Of a stretch of DNA of 64,000 nt, positions 9,671 through 17,262 are shown piece by piece (within the stretch, counting starts at the first letter, position 1; each line of letters begins with the position of its first letter). The stretch covers positions 62,001 to 126,000 of the forward strand of contig JAJEBE010000040.1 in the NCBI GenBank assembly GCA_022822545.1, written 5' to 3'. The DNA is from Anaerolineae bacterium. Lineage in GTDB: Bacteria > Chloroflexota > Anaerolineae > Aggregatilineales > Phototrophicaceae. Below the pieces are notes generated by a model, which worked only from the letters and a program-made list of their open reading frames with translations, had not been told where the DNA came from and ran no database searches. A program made the position numbers and the translations under genes.

Positions 9671-9699
9671 CTACGGGCGATACGCGCCTGGTCTACTAT
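9671..9699 (+). promoter_or_regulatory. Candidate promoter, copy 2 of the repeated upstream block
   Basis: CTACGG and TACTAT (9694-9699) are separated by 17 bases, within a 40-bp block at 9660-9699 matching those upstream of paralogs 1 and 3. Confidence 0.5.
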
Positions 9700-9772
9700 C
9701 GAACGAGCTTGCTTGACGGACGGATTCTCAGATCTAGACTTGGGCAGGTGAATTATTAACGGTAGGAGAAAC

Positions 9773-10756
9773 ATGATGAACAGGGGAAAACTTGCGCGAT
9801 TGTTCCAAAGCGCCTTCTTCATCTTGTTGGCTGCGACGCTGCTGAGCGCGAATGCGGCGCTGGCGCAGGGCGAAATCAATAACCTTCGCGTCACGGACGT
9901 AGAGGACAAGTCGATCACTTTGAGTTGGGACGACACGCCCGGATCCTCTGGCTACGGCTACGATATTTTTATTGGCCCCGCGCGCGGCAACAGCAATGAT
10001 CCTGTTGGCGGGACCGACGGGACATCCTACATCATCAATGGGCTGCGGCCGGGCACGGATTACCGCATTATTGTGGTTATTACCGGTAACCCTCATCTGG
10101 GGCACAGCGTCATCACAGTTCGCACAGGGGGGGCTAAGCGCAAACTTAAAAAAACAGTCAGGTATACGCCGCCCGATGTGACCTGCCCGCACTTGCCGCC
10201 CAGGGTCGCCGTCTATGGCTACATAGAGAACACCCAATGCCAGATGGTCGGAGAGATCGTCATTGCGAAGACGGACTTGATCCAGCGCGGTTTCATCGAT
10301 GCGGTGGATGTGTGGAGCGTCATGCCGGACAGCCTCGAAGTCTGCTTCCGCAATGAGGGTTGGCTCGTTTTCCTGGATGCCGCTTACGCGCCGCGTATGG
10401 TCATGGAACTGGAGCATTATCATCGCGATGGCATGACTTGCGGCGTGATTGACCGCGCCGGCACGGTGGCGCTGCTGCGCGAAGCCGCGACTCCGGACTC
10501 AGCCCCACAGCCAGAGCCAGAGGGGAACATCTTACCCATCTTTGACGCTATCCCGCTGAGCGATTGCCAGATCAAACTGGAGGAGACGCTCTTCCTGCGC
10601 GCCGAGCCAGCCGGCGAGATCATCGGATTGGTTTGGCTCAATTCTGAAGTGCCCGTCTTCGAAATCAACGGCTATTGGTACAAGGTCGAGTTTGAGGGCG
10701 TGACGGGCTATATCAGCCGCTATCATCGGGAAGTTTTGCGCGGCGGTTGCGGTTGA
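9773..10756 (+). CDS. Secreted fibronectin type III + SH3-like protein, tandem paralog 2
   Basis: This 327-residue exported protein has a signal peptide ending around NAALAQG. It differs from its neighbours by an N-terminal fibronectin type III domain (about residues 35-110: INNLRVTDVEDKSITLSWD, INGLRPGTDYRIIVV). The rest is the shared Cys-containing module (DVTCPHLPPRVAVYGYI, GFIDAVDVWSV, VCFRNEGWLVFLDAAYAPR) and the C-terminal SH3b-like module (ETLFLRAEPAGEIIGLVW). Two adjacent ATGs (9773, 9776) follow GGTAGGAG; either could be used. It has its own candidate promoter and terminator, so it is probably transcribed alone. The function is unknown; the domain mix suggests an extracellular adhesion or polymer-binding role. 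Confidence 0.86.
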   Translation: MMNRGKLARLFQSAFFILLAATLLSANAALAQGEINNLRVTDVEDKSITLSWDDTPGSSGYGYDIFIGPARGNSNDPVGGTDGTSYIINGLRPGTDYRIIVVITGNPHLGHSVITVRTGGAKRKLKKTVRYTPPDVTCPHLPPRVAVYGYIENTQCQMVGEIVIAKTDLIQRGFIDAVDVWSVMPDSLEVCFRNEGWLVFLDAAYAPRMVMELEHYHRDGMTCGVIDRAGTVALLREAATPDSAPQPEPEGNILPIFDAIPLSDCQIKLEETLFLRAEPAGEIIGLVWLNSEVPVFEINGYWYKVEFEGVTGYISRYHREVLRGGCG

Positions 10757-10784
10757 GCCCGGCGCATTGCCGAGCGCTGCGATG

Positions 10785-10819
10785 CCCCGCCTGAAACATT
10801 CGAGGCGAGGTTTTTCTTT
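10785..10819 (+). terminator. Terminator after paralog 2
   Basis: CCCCGCCT (10785-10792) pairs with AGGCGAGG (10803-10810) with one mismatch relative to the copy after paralog 1; TTTTTCTTT follows. The loop sequence GAAACATTCG is the same in both copies, which shows common descent. Confidence 0.8.
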
Positions 10820-10848
10820 GAAGCCGACGAAGGAAACCTACTGCAAGC

Positions 10849-10877
10849 CTACGGACGATACGCGCCTCGCCTACTAT
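10849..10877 (+). promoter_or_regulatory. Candidate promoter, copy 3 of the repeated upstream block
   Basis: CTACGG and TACTAT (10872-10877) with a 17-base spacer lie inside a 40-bp block (10838-10877) that closely matches the block upstream of paralog 2. Confidence 0.5.
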
Positions 10878-10955
10878 TAGTCAGATTTGCTTGAACCCTG
10901 CGTTCGCGCCCGTAGACTAGGAGCATAAGTATTATTTGGCGAGAGGAGACTATCG

Positions 10956-11756
10956 ATGAACAACAAGAGAATTGGCATTGTAGCGCTGCTGGTTTGCTGG
11001 CTTTGCCTTCTGGCGGCAGGCCCGGCGACGCAAGCCCAGTACAGTTGCGAGTATATGCTGAACGAGCGATATCTGAACACCGCTGAGTGGAGCTGGTATA
11101 AAGACAACTGCAGGAACGAGCTGGAAGATGACGATGACGACGATGACGAAGAGCCAGAAGAATATCGGCCGCCTGATGTCACCTGCCCCCACCTGCCGTC
11201 CAGGGTCGCCGTATTTGGCTATGTGGAGAACACCCAGTGCCAGATGGTCGGAGAGGTCGTCATTGCAAAGACGGACTTGATCCAACGCGGTTTCATTGAT
11301 GCGGTGGATGTGTGGAGCTATGTCAATGGCGGGCTGGAAGTCTGTTTCCGGGATGACGGCTGGCTGGTCTTCCTGGATGCCGCTTACGCCCCGCGCATGG
11401 TCATGGAACTGGAGCATTATCATCGCGATGGCATGACTTGCGGCACGATTGACCGCGCCGGTACGGTGGTGCTGCTGCGCGAAGCCGCGACTCCGGACTC
11501 AGCCCCACAGCCAGAGCCAGAGGGGAACACCTTACCTATCTTTGACGCCATCCCGTTGAGTGGCTGCCAGATCAAACTGGTGGAAACGCTCTTCCTGCGC
11601 GCCGAGCCCGGCGGCGAGATCATCGGACTGGTTTGGCTCAATTCTGAAGTGTCGGCCTTCGAGATTAACGGCTATTGGTACAAGGTCGAGTTCGAAGGGC
11701 AAATCGGCTATATCAGCCGCTTCTACCGACGTGTTCTAAGCGGCGGCTGCGGCTAA
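10956..11756 (+). CDS. Secreted SH3-like domain protein, tandem paralog 3
   Basis: This 266-residue exported protein has a signal peptide (GIVALLVCWLCLLAAGPATQAQ). A short variable Cys-containing region follows (YSCEYMLNERYLNTAEW, DNCRNELE), then a poly-acidic linker (DDDDDDDEEPEE). The conserved modules come next: DVTCPHLPSRVAVFGYVENT, GFIDAVDVWSYVNGG, and the C-terminal SH3b-like segment ending FYRRVLSGGCG. The ATG follows GAGAGGAGA at good spacing. It resembles paralog 1 in plan but has a different region between signal peptide and acidic linker. It converges on leuS across a terminator. The function is unknown. Confidence 0.85.
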   Translation: MNNKRIGIVALLVCWLCLLAAGPATQAQYSCEYMLNERYLNTAEWSWYKDNCRNELEDDDDDDDEEPEEYRPPDVTCPHLPSRVAVFGYVENTQCQMVGEVVIAKTDLIQRGFIDAVDVWSYVNGGLEVCFRDDGWLVFLDAAYAPRMVMELEHYHRDGMTCGTIDRAGTVVLLREAATPDSAPQPEPEGNTLPIFDAIPLSGCQIKLVETLFLRAEPGGEIIGLVWLNSEVSAFEINGYWYKVEFEGQIGYISRFYRRVLSGGCG

Positions 11757-11799
11757 GCCCGTCACCGCAGAGCAAAGCAAAAGTCCCCTGCAACCGCAT

Positions 11800-11837
11800 G
11801 CCCCGTTTCGAGCGATCGAGACGGGGCGTTTCATTTT
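11800..11837 (+). terminator. Terminator between paralog 3 and leuS
   Basis: CCCCGTTTCGA (11801-11811) pairs with TCGAGACGGGG (11816-11826) with one mismatch around a short loop, followed by CGTTTCATTTT. It is unrelated in sequence to the terminators of paralogs 1 and 2. The minus-strand side has no T run, so it mainly serves the plus strand. Confidence 0.72.
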
Positions 11838-14607
11838 AGACTACGATATTCACCTTGGGGTCGGTCCCGTTGCGCCCCGGGATGAAGATGGTACGCTTTG
11901 GCGCCTTGCCAGCCAGACTGCGTTGGGCCGCGCCGCTCGCCAGCGCCATCTCCTGCGCGCGCTCCCGCTCAATATCAACCGCCACCGAGATTGTCTCGCG
12001 CGGCTTGCCGTTGATCATTACCACCAAGTCGACCATCTCTTCGCGCGCCTTGTCCGCGTCGTACTCGGGCCAGGGCTGCGTATGCACGCTGTAATCCCAG
12101 CCCAGCCGCGCCCAGATTTCTTCGGCGATATGCGGGGCGAAAGGCGCCAGCAATCGGATCATTGAGTTCATCACCCCCCGCCACATGTCGGCCCCGATAG
12201 AGCCGTCGCGCAATGCCGCCTTCAGGCTATTCTTGAACTTCATCTGCTCGGCGATGGCGGTGTTGAAGCTGAAATCTTCCAGGCCGCGGTTGATCACGGC
12301 GATGGTCTGGTGCAGCTTGCGCTCGATATCGCGCTCGGCGGCGGAATCGCCCAATCCAGTTGGCGCGCCAGCCATAGCGATGTCCCAAACATCGTGCAGC
12401 CAGCCTTGCGGTCCCTTGATATTGCTCTCGTTCCAGGGGCCGCCCTTCTGCCAATCGAAGTTGAACATCAAGTAGCAGCGCATAACATCAGCGCCGTAAT
12501 CCCCGACCAGTTCATCGGGATTAACGACATTGCCTTTGCTCTTGGACATGCGCTGGATATCCAGGTGGTGGCGCAATTGATTCACGTTGTTCTCGCCCGG
12601 GATATCGGGGATGATGATTTCCGCATCGGGCAGGACTTCGACGAATTGCGTGACGCCCGCCATATTCACATGCAGCACATCTTCCGTCCGGCGCGCGATC
12701 TCGCCGAAGATGCCATCAAAGCCGGCCGGCACTTGATTCCAGTCGACAACCTCGACGCGCTCCGCCAGCATCTTCTCGCCGGCCATCCTGCCGCTGCAGA
12801 GCGCGAAATCGCCTTGCCGCTCAGCGCCCAAGACCTGACCCTGATTGCGCAGGACGATCATGGGTTCGTCGAAAGCGCCTTCGGGATCGCGCCCATGACG
12901 GCGCATGGCCGCCGCCGCGTCAGCATAAACGCCGATATCGCGCAGCGCTTTGGTGAAGAAGCGCGTGTAGAGCAGGTGCATGACGGCATGTTCCGCCCCG
13001 CCGGTATAGACGTCAACCGGCAGCCAGTAAGCCGCTTCCTCGGCGTCGAAGGGCGCGCTGTCCAGATGAGGCGACAGATAGCGCAACTGATACCAGGACG
13101 AGCACATGAAGGTATCCAGGGTATCGGTCTCGCGCCGCATACTGTCATTAACCTTGAAGAAGGGTTCATGGTAGGTCAGCGGGCTGCGGCCGGTGGGCAT
13201 GAAGTCGACATCTTCCGGCAGCTCGACTGGCAAGTCCTCATCGGGCACGGGAATGATTTCATCGCCGTCGTAGATCATCGGGATGGGGCCGCCCCAATAG
13301 CGCTGGCGACTGATCAGCCAGTCGCGCAGGCGGTAGTTGACCGCCTCCTCGCCTTTGCCGGTCGCCTCCAGCCAATCGATCACGCGGTTTATCGCCGGGT
13401 TCTTCCGGCCCTTCTGCCAGGTGCTGACGCTGCCATCCATGGCGTCGGAATTGACCATGACGCCGGGTCCGTCGTAGGCTTCCGTCATGGCCGCCTCGGT
13501 CAGCGGCTCTGTCATATCTTCCGGCTGGATCACCACGCGGATCGGCAAGTTATGGGCGCGGGCGAATTCGAAGTCGCGCTGGTCATGCGCCGGCACCGCC
13601 ATGATGGCGCCCGTGCCGTATGTGATCATGACGTAGTCGGCGATCCAGATGGGAACGCGCTCGTCGTTGACCGGATTGATGGCGTAAGCGCCGGTGAAGA
13701 CGCCGGTCTTTTCGCGGTGCTCCAGCATCCGCTCAATCTCGGTCTCCAGCGCCGTCTCATGGATGTACTCAGCGACAGCGGCGCGCTGCTCAGACGTGGT
13801 GATCTTGTCCAGCAAATCGTGCTCCGGCGCCAGCACCATAAAGGTCGCGCCCCAGAGCGTATCCGGCCGCGTGGTGTAGATCTCGATGGGATGGCCGCCG
13901 ACTTCGGTATGGAAGGTGGCGCGCGCGCCTTCGCTGCGGCCGATCCAGTTGGTCTGCATGATCTTGATGGATTCGGGCCAGTCCATGCCCTCGAAGTCCA
14001 ATAGTTCATCGGCGTATTTCGTGATGGCGAAGAACCACTGCTCCATCATCTTGTGCACGACCGGCTGGCCAGTGCGCTCATCCTTGCCATCAATCACCTG
14101 CTCATTGGCCAAGACAGTCTGCAAAGACTCGGACCAATTGACCAGCGCCGAGCCGCGATAGGCGATGCCCTGCTCATAGAAGCGCTTGAAGAACCACTCG
14201 GACCATTTGTAGTACTCCGGCGTGCAGGAGATGGCTTCGCGCTCCCAATCGAACATGGCGCCCATGCTGCGCAACTGCTCGCGCATGCGCTCAATATTGG
14301 CGTAAGTCCACTTCCAGGGGTGGATATTGCGCGAGATGGCCGCTTGCTCGGCTGGCAAGCCGAAGGCGTCGAAGCCCATCGGGAAGAGCACGTTATAGCC
14401 CTTCATGCGCATCCAGCGCGCGCGGGCGTCGGAGGGGGTCATGGCGAACCAGTGGCCGATATGCAGATCGCCGGAAGGGTATGGCAGCATGGTCAAGGCA
14501 TAGTGCTTAGGCTTGTCCCAATCGACCTCGGAGCGATAGAGCTTGGTTTCGTCCCATTTCCGCTGCCATTTCACTTCGATCGCATGTGGTTGATACACGT
14601 CAGACAT
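11836..14607 (-). CDS. leuS: Leucyl-tRNA synthetase
   Basis: This cytoplasmic class I aminoacyl-tRNA synthetase charges tRNA-Leu. The 923-residue product has the HIGH-type motif in YPSGDLHIGHWFAM (about residues 43-56), a CP1 editing domain in the middle (TTRPDTLWGATFMVLAPEH and GTGAIMAVPAHDQRD) and the KMSKS motif as RMSKSKGNVVNPDE. A C-terminal anticodon-binding region follows. Length is slightly above the bacterial norm of ~860. The ATG at 14607 is preceded by AGGAGAG. It has no obvious operon partner and converges with the secreted-protein cluster. Confidence 0.97.
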   Translation of the reverse strand: MSDVYQPHAIEVKWQRKWDETKLYRSEVDWDKPKHYALTMLPYPSGDLHIGHWFAMTPSDARARWMRMKGYNVLFPMGFDAFGLPAEQAAISRNIHPWKWTYANIERMREQLRSMGAMFDWEREAISCTPEYYKWSEWFFKRFYEQGIAYRGSALVNWSESLQTVLANEQVIDGKDERTGQPVVHKMMEQWFFAITKYADELLDFEGMDWPESIKIMQTNWIGRSEGARATFHTEVGGHPIEIYTTRPDTLWGATFMVLAPEHDLLDKITTSEQRAAVAEYIHETALETEIERMLEHREKTGVFTGAYAINPVNDERVPIWIADYVMITYGTGAIMAVPAHDQRDFEFARAHNLPIRVVIQPEDMTEPLTEAAMTEAYDGPGVMVNSDAMDGSVSTWQKGRKNPAINRVIDWLEATGKGEEAVNYRLRDWLISRQRYWGGPIPMIYDGDEIIPVPDEDLPVELPEDVDFMPTGRSPLTYHEPFFKVNDSMRRETDTLDTFMCSSWYQLRYLSPHLDSAPFDAEEAAYWLPVDVYTGGAEHAVMHLLYTRFFTKALRDIGVYADAAAAMRRHGRDPEGAFDEPMIVLRNQGQVLGAERQGDFALCSGRMAGEKMLAERVEVVDWNQVPAGFDGIFGEIARRTEDVLHVNMAGVTQFVEVLPDAEIIIPDIPGENNVNQLRHHLDIQRMSKSKGNVVNPDELVGDYGADVMRCYLMFNFDWQKGGPWNESNIKGPQGWLHDVWDIAMAGAPTGLGDSAAERDIERKLHQTIAVINRGLEDFSFNTAIAEQMKFKNSLKAALRDGSIGADMWRGVMNSMIRLLAPFAPHIAEEIWARLGWDYSVHTQPWPEYDADKAREEMVDLVVMINGKPRETISVAVDIERERAQEMALASGAAQRSLAGKAPKRTIFIPGRNGTDPKVNIVV

Positions 14608-14910
14608 GTTTCTTCGCTCTCCTGTCAGATGTCGCTGCCAATTAAAACGCTATCAAACCCGCTCGCGTAAGCGCGTTCAACAGAATGGACAAATTGAAAT
14701 TGAATATGAGAAGGGAAGGCTTCGATGAAGCGAGCGGCGTGGATAGCGCAGGCGTATGGCGCTACGCAAGGAAAGAGCGGGCTACCCCGAAACCCATCAA
14801 TTTAACTTTCATGTCAGATCCGCCGCTAGAAGTCAGTGCTATTCGCAACAGGCTATCACGAAAGGGCAATGGTGTAAACATTGAATTGCGCAACTGCGGC
14901 GTCTATTGGT
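14608..14910 (+). other. Intergenic region without a supported gene
   Basis: About 300 bases lie between the start of leuS and the end of the dipeptidase gene, both on the minus strand. It must hold the leuS promoter and leader. A plus-strand open frame here (from 14685) has no ribosome-binding site and no recognisable protein features. No T-box specifier or antiterminator could be assigned with confidence. Confidence 0.5.
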
Positions 14911-15966
14911 CTAAGCGCCCCAGGTCTTGCGCAGGACGCGCAGCCAGTTCTGATGACTCAGTTTGTTCAGCAAGCGCTTGTCGTAGCCGGCGTCTCTGAG
15001 CGCGGCGATGAGGTTGGGCAGCTTCGATACATCGCCGACCGCATCGGGCACACGCGCGCCATCATAATCCGAGCCCAGGCCGACGCGCGTCTCGCCCAGC
15101 CGCTCCACCAGGTAATCGAGATGCCGCACCATAATATCCAGCGGGCGGTCGCTATCCCAAGCGCCGTCTTCGTTGAGGAAGCCGGTGGCGAAGTTCAAGC
15201 CCACCATGCCATCGGAGGCTTTGATCGCGTCCAGTTGCTTGTCAGTGAGATTGCGCGAGATCGGGCAGATGGCATGGACGTTGGAATGGGTGGCGACCAA
15301 AGGCGCATCGCTGAGGGCGGCCACATCCCAGAAGCCCTTCTCGTTCATATGCGACAGGTCGATCATGATGCCGAGTTGGTTGCAGCGTTTGACCAGGCGT
15401 TTCCCGGCGTCGGTCAAGCCGGGTCCGATATCGGGCGAGGACGGATAAGCGATCGGCACGCCATGGGCGAAGATCGTCGGGCGGCTCCAGACGATGCCCA
15501 GCGAGCGGAGACCGGCCTGATAATAGACTTCCAGCGCGTTGAGATCTTCGTCGATGGCTTCCGCGCCTTCAAAATGCAGGAGCGCCGCGAATATCCCCTT
15601 GTCGATGCAATCTTGTAATTCCGCCGCTGTGCGCACCACTTTGATCTGACCTTCGGATTCCGCTTCCAGGCGGAACAAATCCGCCATTTGGCGCAGCGCA
15701 GCGCTTTGGGAAAAGACAAATTCCACCGCGGGCGGCGTGTAGGGCCTGCTCAAGTCGGGCATATTGTTGGGATCGATGCGCCGCTCGGGATTGGGCACAT
15801 AGACGGCGAAGAAACCACCGGCGAAGCCACCGCGCCGCGCCCGAACGAGGTCAATATGTCCGCTGTCCATTTCGCTTAGGAAGTCGCTGAAGTCCACATC
15901 ATCATTCTGGTAAAAGCGCAACAAGGTATCATTGTGTCCGTCAAATATCGGAAACTCGGGCATCAT
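14911..15966 (-). CDS. Membrane dipeptidase (peptidase family M19)
   Basis: This 351-residue zinc peptidase of the renal-dipeptidase family hydrolyses dipeptides, often including D-residues at the C-terminal side. The N-terminal FPIFDGHNDTLLRFYQND carries the HxD metal ligands. Later motifs fit the M19 amidohydrolase barrel: LLHFEGAEAI (bridging Glu), MIDLSHMNEKGFWDVAALS and VATHSNVHAICPISRNLTD (metal His), and VGLGSDYDGARVPDAVGD. There is no signal peptide, so it is probably cytoplasmic. Two adjacent ATGs (15966, 15963) follow GGGGAGA. It stands alone between leuS and small hypothetical genes. Confidence 0.94.
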   Translation of the reverse strand: MMPEFPIFDGHNDTLLRFYQNDDVDFSDFLSEMDSGHIDLVRARRGGFAGGFFAVYVPNPERRIDPNNMPDLSRPYTPPAVEFVFSQSAALRQMADLFRLEAESEGQIKVVRTAAELQDCIDKGIFAALLHFEGAEAIDEDLNALEVYYQAGLRSLGIVWSRPTIFAHGVPIAYPSSPDIGPGLTDAGKRLVKRCNQLGIMIDLSHMNEKGFWDVAALSDAPLVATHSNVHAICPISRNLTDKQLDAIKASDGMVGLNFATGFLNEDGAWDSDRPLDIMVRHLDYLVERLGETRVGLGSDYDGARVPDAVGDVSKLPNLIAALRDAGYDKRLLNKLSHQNWLRVLRKTWGA

Positions 15967-16113
15967 GATTCTCCCCGCTTACAAGCGTTTATTTGTCCCC
16001 AGATGATGTCAGCAAATGCGCTGCCATGCAACGGTAAGCTGCGAAACAACTGTCGAAAAGAAAACGCAGTTCGGATGAACTGCGCCGCGATGCAAGAAAA
16101 TATTTCGGACCCT

Positions 16114-16278
16114 CTATGCGTTTTCCTGGCGTTTGCGCCGTTTGTGGACGGGCACGGGCACACGCGCCGGTTTGCGGTTCTGCGGCGCTTTGACATCGAA
16201 GAGATCGTCCAACTCTTTCAGCATCCGCCGCCCCGCGTTTAGCAAGTCTTCCCACACGCTGCGTTTGTGTTTCGCCAC
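16114..16278 (-). CDS. Small basic protein of unknown function
   Basis: A 54-residue frame starts at GTG 16278: VAKHKRSVWEDLLNAGRRMLKELDDLFD, then a Pro/Arg/Lys-rich tail. The first half looks like an amphipathic helix and the tail is strongly basic, as in a nucleic-acid-binding or membrane-associated peptide. Short proteins of this plan are common in Chloroflexota as I recall them, but I cannot name a family. The site AGAGGA lies upstream of GTG at rather long spacing. Coding status is likely but not certain. Confidence 0.5.
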   Translation of the reverse strand: MAKHKRSVWEDLLNAGRRMLKELDDLFDVKAPQNRKPARVPVPVHKRRKRQENA

Positions 16279-16322
16279 GATAGTATAATTCCTCTTTGCG
16301 CACGATTCGCAGTGCTGGCGGC

Positions 16323-16538
16323 TCAAGTCGAAAGCGGCAGCCAATCCAGAATCATAAACAGTATCACCAAGCCAATGCCCACTTTCAGGGCTAAAAGCAC
16401 TCTTAGCATTTGCCGTAATTCCGCGATATCCGCCTTGACAGCCAAGAGTGACAGGGCTTGATCGACGCGCCCTTCCAGGCGGGCAATGCGTCCTTCTGAT
16501 TGTATGGCCGATTCCACTAGCGCAATCTCCGCAGGCAT
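16323..16538 (-). CDS. Small coiled-coil protein with C-terminal membrane anchor
   Basis: This 71-residue frame has a predicted coiled-coil segment (AIQSEGRIARLEGRVDQALS) followed by one strongly hydrophobic helix (VGIGLVILFMILDWL). The plan resembles small XhlA-like or DUF-type tail-anchored proteins. The start lies only 10 bases downstream of tRNA-Ala on the same strand and has no Shine-Dalgarno sequence. It may be expressed from the tRNA transcript or may not be a gene at all. Confidence 0.45.
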   Translation of the reverse strand: MPAEIALVESAIQSEGRIARLEGRVDQALSLLAVKADIAELRQMLRVLLALKVGIGLVILFMILDWLPLST

Positions 16539-16548
16539 GACGCTAAAG

Positions 16549-16621
16549 TGGACCTGAGGGGACTCGAACCCCTGACTTCCACAATGCCATTGTGGCGCTC
16601 TCCCAACTGAGCTACAGGCCC
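16549..16621 (-). tRNA. tRNA-Ala (anticodon GGC)
   Basis: A 73-base cloverleaf is visible on the minus strand. The acceptor stem is GGGCCTG/CAGGTCC (one G-U), the D arm GCTC...GAGC, and the anticodon stem CCACA/TGTGG has loop ATGGCAT, giving anticodon GGC. The T arm is AGGGG-TTCGAGT-CCCCT and the discriminator is A. The 3' CCA is not encoded. GGC reads GCC and GCU alanine codons. Confidence 0.97.
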
Positions 16622-16670
16622 TTGCGACAATGTATCTTAACGATCCGCGAGCGGGCTGTCAATAGCATGG

Positions 16671-17153
16671 CTAATTCGAGCGTATTTCAGCCTCGGTTTC
16701 CGCTTCTTCGGCGAAATCCAATTCCCCGCTTGTATAGCCCGGTTTTTCGACGAGCCGCTCTGGGTGGTCTTCAGAGTTGTTTGGCGCATAAACTAACCTG
16801 GCCTCGCGCATCGCCTCGCGCAGTTCGGCGACTTCGTCCAAAAGAAGGTCGATCTTTTCATCTCGCAGCTGCTCTTGCGCCGGCCGGTCATAAAGCAGCC
16901 GCCGCAACAATCGGTAGATTGTTATGAGAACGACATAGCCGGTGTGGAAGTAGAAGGAGACGATCCAAAGTGAAAAGAGGGTGAATGAGAGGGGCGGACC
17001 AATATTTCCCGAAGAACCGACTGTCGACACTGGCTCACCGAAAGTCCAAGCTCTTAGTAGCAATGCCGCCACCGCCACCGCGTAAATCAGCAGATGCAAG
17101 CCATAGACCTGGTACATATTTAGGCGGCGCCTGCGTTTGCGCTTGCGCGGCAT
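16671..17153 (-). CDS. Two-helix membrane protein of unknown function
   Basis: This 160-residue product has a very basic N-terminus (PRKRKRRRR) and two hydrophobic segments (about residues 18-38 and 56-84). A charged helical region follows (QLRDEKIDLLLDEVAELREAMREA), probably coiled coil, and then an acidic tail. The positive N-terminus and hydrophobic hairpin fit a 2TM-type inner-membrane protein. It ends 50 bases before tRNA-Ala. No family was recognised. Confidence 0.7.
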   Translation of the reverse strand: MPRKRKRRRRLNMYQVYGLHLLIYAVAVAALLLRAWTFGEPVSTVGSSGNIGPPLSFTLFSLWIVSFYFHTGYVVLITIYRLLRRLLYDRPAQEQLRDEKIDLLLDEVAELREAMREARLVYAPNNSEDHPERLVEKPGYTSGELDFAEEAETEAEIRSN

Positions 17154-17262
17154 GATAAGCTCCTGAATCGCTACTTATATTGTAGCGGAAACCAGCGTGC
17201 GGATTCGCATCATTTCATGGCATAATACGTCGCAGTGATTGGACATTGAATGAGACAAACTA

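Noticed and set aside
12310..14004. Long open frame on the plus strand opposite leuS
   Set aside because: It lies fully antisense to a clear leuS, has no ribosome site and its composition (many His, Arg, Gln, Asp) is that of a shadow frame in GC-rich DNA.
14685..14999. 104-codon open frame downstream of leuS start
   Set aside because: No ribosome site, no recognisable protein features, and its end overlaps the dipeptidase gene.
15989..16303. 104-codon open frame overlapping the small basic protein gene
   Set aside because: Arg, Ala and Ser rich frame with no start signal. The overlapping frame starting at GTG 16278 has a more natural protein composition.
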